Shown piece after piece: positions 43,902 to 53,574 of a stretch of 64,000 nt of DNA; the first letter of the stretch is position 1, and each line of letters starts with the position of its first letter. The stretch is taken from NCBI RefSeq assembly GCF_014529535.1, contig NW_023503325.1, positions 514,261-578,260 on the forward strand, in the 5' to 3' direction. The translations under genes were made by a program, and so were the position numbers. This DNA is from Bradysia coprophila (lineage: Eukaryota; Arthropoda; Insecta; Diptera; Sciaridae). Below the pieces are notes generated by a model. It had not been told where the DNA came from and did not search any database. It was given only the letters and a program-made list of their open reading frames with translations.

Positions 43902-44045
43902 TTGTCCACTATGAAGCGTTGTGAAAATGGCGTTTTGTTGTCATTCCGATGGTTCAGCCGTATTGGGTGAGAAAATAATTCTTTTCTCACTTAACATCGC
44001 TGAATCACCAAAACACTCTTTCTTCAAAGTGGACAAAAATGCTGA
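43902..44045. repeat. foldback element
   Basis: TTTTGTCCACTATGAAG at the left and CTTCAAAGTGGACAAAA at the right. Inner TGGGTGAGAAAATAATTC and TTTTCTCACTTAAC pairs surround a short loop. Confidence 0.65.
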
Positions 44046-44163
44046 TTTTCGGTATTCACATCGGGGAGAAAATACTAAATTTCAACAATAGCGCATCGTG
44101 GCGCTGGCAACGCTCTATTTGTGAAATTTTCTTTTTTCCCTCTAAGGTTAACAATAGTAGATT

Positions 44164-44360
44164 ACGTTGAAGTTAATTGCGGCTTGTCAACTTTCGGCAC
44201 CCTGGACTTTACTTAAATCGTCGAGGAATGCCTCCAAATAAATTTCTAAAAATCTAGAATTCCGTTTTGGATTTTTAGAAATTTATTTGGAGGCATTCCT
44301 CGACGATTTAAGTAAAGTCCAGGGTGCCGAAAGTTAACAAGCCGCAATTAACTTCAACGT
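44164..44360. mobile_element. 197-bp foldback family I, copy 2
   Basis: Same arms as the copy at 36977-37175, with only scattered differences by eye. The central loop reads as the reverse complement of the other copy's loop, so the two are inserted in opposite orientations. Confidence 0.9.
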
Positions 44361-44364
44361 GTGT

Positions 44365-44776
44365 TATGCACCTCTGTCCAACATGTTTATTTTGACGATT
44401 TGGAGGTAGTATACCGAGCCAAAATAAACATCCTGGACTGAGATGCATACGCTTTCTATCTGCTGAGAACAGATAGATCGAGATAAATTTGCCCTAGAGG
44501 GATAACATCGAGATTATCGTTCTAGGCAGATAAATAACTATCACGTATTCTCAGTTGTGAACCGTGTGGAACAGAACTTTTTTTTCATTTTATTATTTTA
44601 TCTACCTAGGTGAAATAATAGCAGTGAAAAAGTGCTATTATTTCGCCGTCGGTAGATAAAATAGCGTATTCACCTCTGTCCAAATGTTTATTTAGACACT
44701 TGGGGTTATAACATTCGCCTTCGGCTCATGCAACAACTCCCCAAGTGTCTAAATAAACATGTGGACAGAGGTGAAT
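44365..44776. repeat. cluster of hairpins
   Basis: Three palindromic units follow foldback I: 44370-44460 (ATGTTTATTTTGACGA-type arms with CACCTCTGTCC outside), about 44590-44665 (TTTTATCTACC and GGTAGATAAAA arms) and 44669-44775 (TTCACCTCTGTCC, ATGTTTATTTAGACACTTGG and their reverses). The first and last share ends and may be related. Confidence 0.6.
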
Positions 44777-44779
44777 AAT

Positions 44780-46540
44780 CTACTATTTCTCGTGTGTTGA
44801 TTGAAAAGGACGCACAATTGAATCTGTAGTATCGGCATCTGTGGATTGAGCCAACCAGAGTAAAACTGATTTAACAGTTGCGACAAACTCCAGACACAAA
44901 TTTGGTTGACATTACCTGCGTATATTCAGTCTCCGGTTTTATTGAATATAAAAATATCAACGAAATAAGACAATTATGAGGTTATGTAACGTAAAATATC
45001 GCTTTTAATGTAATGCCTTGAAACGACTTTTAACAAAATGACAAATTTAATTTGTCCATTTTGTTGCGATAAAAAACAAGAACATAGAAACAAAAGAATA
45101 GAAGAAAAAAGAAACAATTTAAAAAAGAAACAATTAACGTTGTGATAATTCAATAAGAAAAACAAAAAAACAAAATTCATTAACATTTTTGAGATAGTAA
45201 TAGAAAAGGACTAGACCAAACAATGGATATATCATTACCACGAACCAATCAATTGTTTTAAATGCATTTAACTATATATAGAGAAGAGAAAGAGAGGGGG
45301 AGAGAGAGAAGAAATATTGGAAACAAGGTTCACAAAATGAAAAGAAAATTAAAATTAATTGAGAGATAAAGAGAAATGTAAAATAAATAATTAAAGAAAA
45401 ATAAAAGGAAAAGTGAATAAATATTCGTAATAAATATTTTTTATATGTATTTCAGCTATTATATAAATAGTAAAAAATAAAAAAAAATAAAAATTTAAAT
45501 CATTTAAAACCAATAAATAAGAAAAAGATATTTACAACATAAATAATGATATGGTGGTTTGATTCTAAGATGACTAATTATATATATAAATATAGATCTA
45601 TATATTATATATATTTTTAAATAAAAAAAAACAAACAAAACTGGAAAATTTTTTAAATATTTTTCATTAAAAAAAAGAAGAAAAGGAAATCATATCTCCG
45701 ATGATTTTTTCATAAAACACACACATTGTAAATATATATTTCTAAATAAAAAAGGGACAAAAAAATCGAAAAAAAGAACAATTTAAGGTGCAATAAATGG
45801 TGCAGTTTTTGTAAGACGATTTTTTTCGTAGTCTAATTTATATTATCAATTATATCGCCTTAAGTCGATCGTTATTTTGATTTGACAAATAGCCTTTTTT
45901 AAATCAAATATCTATGTCTCAAAATATTTTTTTTCTCCTCCATTCTAGTTCAGTTTTTTTTTTAAATTAAGTGACGATTTGATTGAAATCTCTTTTTTTT
46001 AATTTTTAACTTTTGTTTTAAACATATTAGTTACACACAATGGTCTAAAAATATGTTGCAAATGACCCAAAATTTTCATCATCGTTTTTTTTTTGTAAAA
46101 TAAGTAAATTAAATAGATTTCGAACTTTAAAGGAAAAATTCTTTTATGGAAACTGAACCGATTGCACTTTAGGATATAATTTAATTTTATATTAATAATA
46201 ATTGAACAATAGATGATATTTTGAAAGAAAAAAAAACCCGCTTTTATGCTACTTTTATCGATGTGATGCAGAAGGCGGACATCGTTGATCCGTGACCGTG
46301 GCGTTGTCTAAAAATATCTGGATGCACAAAAAAAAACGGATGGACGAAATATCTAACGACAAATTAGTCTGAATAAGAACTTATAGACCCTAATAACAAG
46401 CCCACCCCAAACTCTTCCTTTTCTAAAATAGATGTTTACAATGAAAAACAGGAATCAATGGTCTATTCTGTTAGTGGATTTTTTAAATTTCTGGAGCTAC
46501 CAAATACGTGAAGCAGGAAGAATTTCATCAGTCGATATCC
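44780..46540. other. low-complexity AT-rich intergenic DNA
   Basis: A-rich and GA-rich runs (45280-45320), TATA-type dinucleotide runs (45578-45615) and poly-T tracts. No gene, RNA or element is supported. Confidence 0.5.
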
Positions 46541-46546
46541 ATGAAC

Positions 46547-46733
46547 TTTTTGACGGCATCTTTATTTCTTACAAAATACATGGATTTGAAATCCTTCTGA
46601 TCATTGTTAGGTCGTAGACCTTTTGACGGCATTTTCATTTCTTACAAAATAAATGGAATTGAAATCCCTATGATCGTCGTTAGGTCGTAGACCTTTTGAC
46701 GGCATTTTTATTTCTTACAAAATATGTGGCGAA
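46547..46733. repeat. 73-bp tandem repeat, about 2.5 copies
   Basis: TGACGGCATTTTTATTTC-type blocks begin at 46551, 46624 and 46697, an exact period of 73. Units also share TTACAAAATA and GTTAGGTCGTAGACC. Confidence 0.8.
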
Positions 46734-46735
46734 TA

Positions 46736-46866
46736 ACAAACAATTCAAAGACAACCTTCACACAGTGTTTTAATTGTTGATCATACAAGAAGTGTATGTT
46801 AGTAGATCAGCTGGTAACATTCAGCTGGTGCTTATTCGGCACATAGAAATCTTTTAAGAATTGTAT
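46736..46866. mobile_element. foldback family G, right-half copy
   Basis: ACAAACAATTCAAAGACAAC to the CATTCAGCTGGTGC, TCGGCACATAGAAA and AATTGTAT end, matching the 278-bp unit at 13520-13797. The left half is missing. Confidence 0.6.
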
Positions 46867-47321
46867 TTGGTTTCCAAAAGTACACTTTCGATGTCCCGAT
46901 GTCACGACATATGCATGTGGGATATCCTTGAAGAGGAGAAGGAAAGCACATGCTGTTGGATTTCCAATTGAATAATCAAGTAGTCTATTTACTAAGTTAG
47001 TACGTCTTGAAGAAAATTAGTTGCAAGCCTCACTCTAATTGTAACATTCTTCTGGAAAAGTTGTTCTGCTAATAAAGCTCGGTATATTTTGTAACGTCTG
47101 ATTTTATTACTGCTCCTGGAAATCTGGATAACCAAGACATGCATCACAGACAGCTTTTATTAAGGTCAGCTTGTTTACCGGAAATGATAGCCGGAAATTT
47201 CATTCAAACGGCTGTGAGGTACTCAAAAGAATTAAGATTCCAAAAAATACTGATGCAGTTAGATAGTCTCGGCAAGCTACGAATTCGGATGGGTGTGGAT
47301 TTTCAAGTTCAATGCTAACTA

Positions 47322-47618
47322 CTAACCTACTCTGAAGAAATTGTTTCTAACAAGGGCTTTAATTTGAACAGGCGCGAATGCCGAATTCTGAATCGATTGT
47401 GGTCTGGACATGGATGCTGTAGACCATGTATGAAATTTGACGGACTCACCATTCTGTGATTGTGATGATGTGACTTTACCGACAGTGAATAACGTTTTGA
47501 ATGAGTGTTGTTTTCGACATTTTCCAGTGGCTTTAAGTGATTTAAATTGATTACCCGAAGGTGTTATTGAATGACTTGAGACTTTAAACGAGGAAATGGA
47601 ATTAGGGTAATGTTTCAT
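47322..47618 (-). CDS. hypothetical 98-codon frame, uncertain
   Basis: An ATG-started frame, Ser/Lys/Gln-rich and basic, with no domain, signal peptide or membrane segment that I recognise. It lies about 165 bases past the probable poly(A) signal of the Arg/Asp-repeat gene, on the same strand, and an acceptor-like TTTCAG sits about 15 bases upstream of its ATG. It could be an exon of an unseen gene or a chance frame. I cannot decide from sequence alone. Confidence 0.2.
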   Translation of the reverse strand: MKHYPNSISSFKVSSHSITPSGNQFKSLKATGKCRKQHSFKTLFTVGKVTSSQSQNGESVKFHTWSTASMSRPQSIQNSAFAPVQIKALVRNNFFRVG

Positions 47619-47782
47619 TTTATGTAATTACCTGAAATGTAAACCAAAACCACAAGATCAATGATAACAAAGAGCTGCACGCAAACGACTTGCAATGATG
47701 AAAATAGTGAAAGTAATGCCATTCTAATTAACACTAGTTTATTTTGCTTTTTTTTGTAGTTTTAACAACATTTATGATAACA

Positions 47783-47788
47783 TTTATT
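47783..47788 (-). terminator. poly(A) signal of the Arg/Asp-repeat gene
   Basis: AATAAA on the minus strand, about 260 bases past the proposed stop codon. Confidence 0.45.
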
Positions 47789-48045
47789 TATAGATGTTTG
47801 TGACTATACAATTATACAAGCCTGGTCCTGACTCCACGTATGTTGCCTTCGATAAATATTTGTATAAATCTTTGAAAGCTTTTGTAGAGAAAAGCTTACT
47901 GTTCTATGAAGAGGTTGGATAGGAAAAAATAGATTTTCTTGTTTGATAAATATATATAAGTTAACATTATTAATAATATAATTCACATCCTTTGTCAGCA
48001 GGGTCGTCGTAAAAATTGTCACCAGCTCTGGGTACATGCTCATGT

Positions 48046-50406
48046 TTACAAGGCTTTGACGGGAGACAGCAGTGGGAAGTGACAACCATTGAAGCTAGAA
48101 TAAAAGTAAGTTTTATTTGAGTAATTCCAAAGGGAAATCGGGTCTTACCCCTTCAATTCGCCCATGTCGTTTTTGTACTTAAGAAGCTGCAACACGATTG
48201 CACCGACTAAGAGAGCCTGGCAAACATTCCAAGTCAGTTCGATGGGATAAACACTTGCGGGTCGCTTCATTTCAATGTTTTGGCTGTCAATGTACAACAT
48301 GTCTCTTCTTCGAGAATCGTCTCGACGTCCCTCAGAATTGCCATTAAAGCGTTCGTGATCAGGTCTTGTTTCACGTAATTCTTCGTGTCGTTGTTCGTGC
48401 TTCAATATGTCTTTCCTTTCTTGGTCTTCGAAATCAAGTCTTCGCATTTCTCTCTGCTCCATTCGATTTAAGTTTGTTCGTCTGACTTTGCGTGAGCGCA
48501 TACCATCAAGGAAATTGTCGCGTTCATATTGCATACGCTGAATAAGTACATCTCGATTATCCATTCGGACTAGAGTCTCTCTTTCAGTTACAGGAACTCT
48601 TCGATCCATACGGCTTTCGCGAACTCGACGATTCATCGTATTTTCACGATCTGCACGATCTTCACGCCGGTCCATTCGATCTGCACTTCTTCGACGATTT
48701 TCACGTCGATCCAATCGATCTTCACTTCGACTATCTACACGGTCTTCGTGTCGGTCAATTCGATCTTCACTTCGTCGACTTGTTACTCGATCTTCACGTC
48801 GGTCCAATCGATCTTCATTTCTTCGACTATCTACACGGTCTTCACGTCGGTCCATTCGATTTTCACTGTTTAGACGATCTTCACGCCGGTTCAGTCGATC
48901 TTCACTTCTTTGACGATCTACACGATCTTCACGTCGATCCAATCGATCTTCACTTCTTTGACGATCTACACGATCTTCTAGTCGATTCATTCGATCTTCA
49001 CTTCTTCTGATATTTACACGATCTTCACGTCGGTCCAGTCGATCTTCACTTCTTCGACTATCTACACGATTTTCACGTCGTTCCAATCGATCTCCACTTC
49101 TTCGACTATCTGCACGATCCTCACGTCGGTTCAATCGATCTACACTTCTTCGACTATCTGCACGATCTTCACGTCGGTTCAATCGATCTTCACTTCTTCT
49201 ATTATCTACACGATCTTCACGTCGGTTCAATCGGCTATCTACCCGATCTTCACGTTGGTCCAATCGATCTTCACTTCTTCGGCTATCTACACGATCGTCA
49301 CGTCGGTTCAATCGATCTCCACTTCTTCGATTATCTGCACGATCTTCACGTTGGTCCAATCGATCTTCACTTCTTCTATTATCTACACGATCTTCACGTC
49401 GGTTCAATCGGCTATCTACCCGATCTTCACGTTGGTCCAATCGATCTTCACTTCTTCGGCTATCTACACGATCGTCACGTCGGTTCAATCGATCTCCACT
49501 TCTTCGATTATCTGCACGATCTTCACGTTGGTCCAATCGATCTTCACTTCTTCGGCTATCTACACGATCGTCACGTCGGTTCAATCGATCTCCACTTCTT
49601 CGATTATCTACACGATCTTCACGTTGGTCCAATCGATCTCCACTTCTTCGATTATCTACACGATCTTCACGTTGGTCCAATCGATCTTCACTTCTTCGAC
49701 TATCTACTCGAACTTCACGTCGGTCCAATCGATCTACACTTCTTTGACTATCTACACGGTCTTCACGTCGGTCCAATTGATCTCCACTTCTTCGACCATC
49801 TACACGATCTTCACGTCGGTCCAATCGATCTCCACTTCTTCTACTATCTACACTGTCTTCACGTTGGTCCAATCGATCTTCACCAATTCGTCTTTCTACT
49901 CTGTCTTCACCAATTCGCAGATCATCACGTACTCGACGATCCAATCGATCTTCACTAATTCGTCGGTCTTCACTTCTTTGATGATCCACTTCACGGATTT
50001 CACTGAATCGATGATTTACGCGTTCTCCTCTCAAAATATTACGAGACGTCGTTGAGATATCGTTTCTGATGAAATTGCGTCGCAAATTAGCTCCAAGTCG
50101 GTTATGTTGTTCGGAACGAGACTGTATATAGGTTGATCTTCTCTGTTCGTCCCGATTGCCAGAATGAGTTTGTCGGACACGATCAGCAGCAATTTCTCGC
50201 CTTAAACTGTCGCGAAACGAGCGATCTGATGCATTGTCCCGATGTCCTTTCTGGAATAGAACTTGCCTGTCCTGACGATCGATGCGATTTTCAGTGATAC
50301 AAAGTCCACGTCTATCGCTACAGTTAGACGAAACTTCCGAAAACTTGGTTGAAATTATAACCAGCAATACTAATACTGTTACGGATTGCCAATAACTTGA
50401 GTGCAT
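48046..50406 (-). CDS. secreted or membrane-anchored Arg/Asp-rich 16-residue-repeat protein, unknown family
   Basis: Exon 1 runs 50406-48149 and exon 2 48094-48046, joined at a GTAAGA donor and a CTAG acceptor, for about 768 residues. If unspliced, the frame stops five bases after the donor and loses only the short tail. The true ATG is at 50406. A signal peptide is clear (MHSSYWQSVTVLVLLVIIST). The middle, about residues 180-580, is a tandem array of about 27 units with consensus RRSEDRLDRREDRVDS; Arg balances Asp/Glu almost exactly, so a stable charged helix or a disordered polyampholyte is likely. Near the C-terminus lies a hydrophobic stretch (NVCQALLVGAIVLQLL), a possible membrane anchor. 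Few cysteines are present. I recognise no family. Function is unknown; a structural, mucin-like or silk-like role is speculation. Confidence 0.75.
48660..49905 (-). repeat. 48-bp coding tandem repeat array
   Basis: Each unit encodes RRSxDRLxRREDRVDx. A higher-order unit of 59 residues (177 bp), which includes one shortened repeat ending VDSRLNRREDRVDN, is duplicated between about 49200 and 49560. This suggests recent unequal exchange. Confidence 0.85.
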
Positions 50407-50592
50407 TATCACTAAGAACCACACTTGATTATTCGTTTCTCTAAGAAGCGTCTATGAGGTAAAGGGGAATCGTTAGACGAGCAGCAAAACAGTTCTCAGT
50501 TACCAAACAAACGTTTTTGTTTATATTTCTCAACGACACTTTCTAAGCCAATGTTCAGCGAATACTGTAGAAAGTGGATGACATCCTTACGT

Positions 50593-50599
50593 TTTTATA
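50593..50599 (-). promoter_or_regulatory. TATA box of the Arg/Asp-repeat gene
   Basis: TATAAAA in the context GGTATAAAAACG on the minus strand, about 190 bases upstream of the ATG. It suits a start of transcription near 50565 and a short leader. A strong TATA box often marks tissue-specific, highly expressed genes. Confidence 0.5.
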
Positions 50600-52350
50600 C
50601 CTTCTTCATGGCATCGCCAATTCCAATTTCACACTTCATTCCTTTAATCCGATTTAACAAGTCGCACATGTGACTCAACGAGATATTGTCTTTTCCCTTT
50701 TTTTATGATATACCAAAGGGTGTTTCAGTATTTTGTTCGATGAATGTGTCCGGGAAAAGATTGTACAGTGGCCACACACGTTCTACTTGTCTAACGTCCG
50801 TCAAAGAGGATTGGTTCGCCGAGAGTGTATATTGTAATTTGTTCATTCAGGTAAAAAGGAAAGAATAATTGGATGTTCTAGAATGCTTCAATTGCGTACG
50901 TAACGGAATCTCAATAAATCCATTGAAATTAGACTACTCTTTTCTTAAAAACATTTTATTAATTAATTTGGTTAACATACGGGTCTCTTTAGATTTTCCA
51001 ACTTATATGTTCTATTGGAATAACGAAGAAACATTTCTGAAATTTGAATCGAAGTTTTGATCAAGAATATTGTGTCCGGTGTAGACTGTTAACTACTGTC
51101 ATACATATAGAAATTAACCTTAGACACAAAGAATCGGAAAATCTAAGAAAGTCCACAGTCATTTAATGAGTATGGGCTTTCTTGGATTTTCCGAATTAAT
51201 ATAGCAAAATACAAAACGTTAAGCGTCACAGTGTGTTGAAGTTTAAAATTATCCATTAACCCTCAGCAACTTATTCCATTCCACGCAATATAGTAAACGG
51301 AATTTCAATTTATTTTAACCATCAAATTCATTTATGTGACACAAATGAGCTCGAGATAAGAAAATTTAAAAATACTTCGACCTGCCATGAATATCGTTTC
51401 ACCCCACGCACTCTCCATACAATACGCATTCATTCATGGAGAATATTATCAATGAAACTAAATTGAATCTTTTTATTTAATAAAATATATTCTTTCGATG
51501 ACGTATGCAGTTCTTCCTCTGGTAGTACATAAAATCCGCTGGGGTAAGAACTACAAAAATATATAAAATCAAGGTAAATCAAGAAGTAGGAGATTGTAGT
51601 AATTAGTGCATTCGTTAAGAAAAAATTATCAAAAAAAATGAGCCCATGTTGGGAAACTTGTCCATGTTTAAAGTCGATGATCACCTCATACTGACGAGAT
51701 AGTGGCCGGAAAAACAATTTGAAAGTAGTTTTCGATTCTAGGGTTCATTTCCTGTCTGGGCACATAATGATTAAAAAAAAATATTTATTAAATATTTATT
51801 TATTGCCTGACCAATGCGAAAATTGACTATTACACGACTGTTTACCCCTTGCGAAAATGATCCATTACCCTAGGCATATTAAGGGTTTGTTTCACATTGA
51901 CAGTTCTTTCAAGTAAAATTTGCTTTGTTTTCATTTTAAGTTTTTGTTGAATGCATCGATCAAAAAAGAATGCAACAAACTTTTAGAAGAATTTGCAACA
52001 CACAGAATTGAAAATGTCGATCATATTTATTGTTACCATGTGTTACGGTCACACATTTCGGTGTATTTTTCACTTACAACCCTTAAAATAGTACAGCTTA
52101 TAGTACAAACACACCATCTCTTTGCAAATTTTTTTGAAAAAATTGAAAAGGACTTACAAAATAATTGCCCAAACAATACGTCTTCATCTACACTAACTGC
52201 GAAAAACAATGGTAACTACTGTAACAACAATACAGGTTTGACATGAGGTATTAATTTTTACTATGCTGGTGCATGTAATAAGGCTATTACATGTATAGGC
52301 AATAACCTTTACATCACTCGCATAGTAAAACGTCGTACTACACACGGAAA
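50600..52350. other. intergenic DNA, no supported gene
   Basis: It contains one hairpin (51133-51192: TCGGAAAATCTAAGAAAGTC and GACTTTCTTGGATTTTCCGA-type arms) and otherwise only short chance frames. Confidence 0.45.
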
Positions 52351-52351
52351 A

Positions 52352-52443
52352 TAAAGTGATATCTCGTATCACGATGAGTAAAAGTACCTCGGGCTGCCGC
52401 CCTCGAATACTTTTTCTCATCTGGATACGAGATATCACTTTAC
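52352..52443. repeat. hairpin element
   Basis: TAAAGTGATATCTCGTATC at the left pairs with GGATACGAGATATCACTTTA at the right. Inner GATGAGTAAAAGTA pairs with TACTTTTTCTCATC. The loop is GC-rich. Confidence 0.75.
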
Positions 52444-52965
52444 TTCCCTTGCATAGTAATGTACTATTTCGGATCACAAAATTGTGTCCTTGTGTAATGA
52501 ATTACTTTCGCAGCATCCAACGTAATCTACTATAGTAGATCTCTGACTCGGAAGGTTGGCGTGTGGTAATCTGGCACACCATACAAATTGATGGTGTGCC
52601 AAATTCAACTCTAAGGGGCGAATCTGGCACAGTCATGACTTTTCATTACATGTAGAAAAAGGACGCATACTATGATCGCGTGTGCCAGATTCCCCGATGC
52701 CGCGCCGGGAGGTTTTAGACATTTTAGACATTTTCGGAAGATCGCGACCACCGCACATAAGTGGATCCGCACCTGTTCATTTTTGACACTTGTCTCATGT
52801 GATAATTACGGCAGTTGTGTTTGTTCAATGGGTAATTTATTCTATTAACGTCCCAAAAAAGCAAATTAAAATTCAGTGGAAAATTTTTGCGATTTTTTGA
52901 ATTGATAATACCAAATGCCACGCACCCAAAACACATTTTTATCGAATTTCAATGTGTCTGATGAT

Positions 52966-53115
52966 ACATAGTGAATGATACGATACATTGCCTGTCAGTC
53001 GCGCTCAAAGTTATTACATTAAATTCTTTCTCTAAATTCAATTCATCTCTTGATTGGTGGTTGCTTGTTCGATTGGCTTCGTACGTTAGACAAGTGTTAC
53101 TCGATACAATGCTCT
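52966..53115 (+). promoter_or_regulatory. duplicate of the esterase 1 upstream region, without its gene
   Basis: The segment shares, in order, AGTGAATRATACGATRCA, AAGTTATTAC, a TCTAAATKCAATT block, TATTGATTG-type sequence, TTGTTCGATTG, and CTTCGTACGYTAGACAAGT with 56155-56365, which is directly upstream of the esterase 1 start codon. No coding sequence follows here. It may be the leftover of a lost third esterase copy or a simple local duplication. Confidence 0.6.
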
Positions 53116-53282
53116 AAGAACACTTTTCCGATTTGCACACGAACAAGTCTAGCGAATCATAGTTGAAACGAAGTTTCATTTGCTTTGTGAAATTTCTCGG
53201 CAAAAATATCCCCCGGAAGGTGATTATTATCTTTCTGGGCGATAACTATCGCTTTCTAGATCGATAATATTGCCCAGATTGG

Positions 53283-53373
53283 CACTGTAAAAAAATCCGG
53301 AAATTATTTCCATACAAAATGGTACTCTATTTGGCATCTGTCACTCGAAGCACTTTTGCTTGGAATGCGTTGG
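53283..53373. mobile_element. MITE family A, truncated copy 4
   Basis: It has the internal CACTGTAAAAA, the ATGGTACTCTATTTGGCATC block and the right end TGCTTGGAATGCGTTGG, but no left end. It ends eight bases before the LTR element. Confidence 0.6.
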
Positions 53374-53381
53374 CACAACAC

Positions 53382-53574
53382 TATGGGAGCTAATCTCAAC
53401 CATATAGAAAGTCTACAGTCAACTAATACAGATCTACTAATGAAACTCAGTAGATGTGTCTTCGGCCAAGGCCGGGAATTTTATGATTTATTGACGCATT
53501 GTACATGGTATATATAGGCTGGATCACAGGCTACTTGATGCTTGACAATTCAATGGCAAACTGTGATCACCACA
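53382..53574 (-). repeat. 3' LTR
   Basis: Its TATATATAG/CTATATATA segment (about 53509-53518) is a candidate promoter in the LTR. Confidence 0.85.

Noticed and set aside
47322-47618. 98-codon basic Ser-rich frame as a confident gene
   Set aside because: No domain, no clear promoter and an uncertain splice context; kept only as a low-confidence entry.
47804-48085. Cys-rich tail (SHCCLPSKPCKHEHV) for the Arg/Asp-repeat protein
   Set aside because: It needs an exon end that does not leave a GT donor; the GTAAGA donor gives a different phase and a short tail ending SPVKAL.
49255-50055. Plus-strand Ser/Thr/Ile repeat protein
   Set aside because: It is the antisense of the Arg/Asp array, with no start context, signal or splice support.
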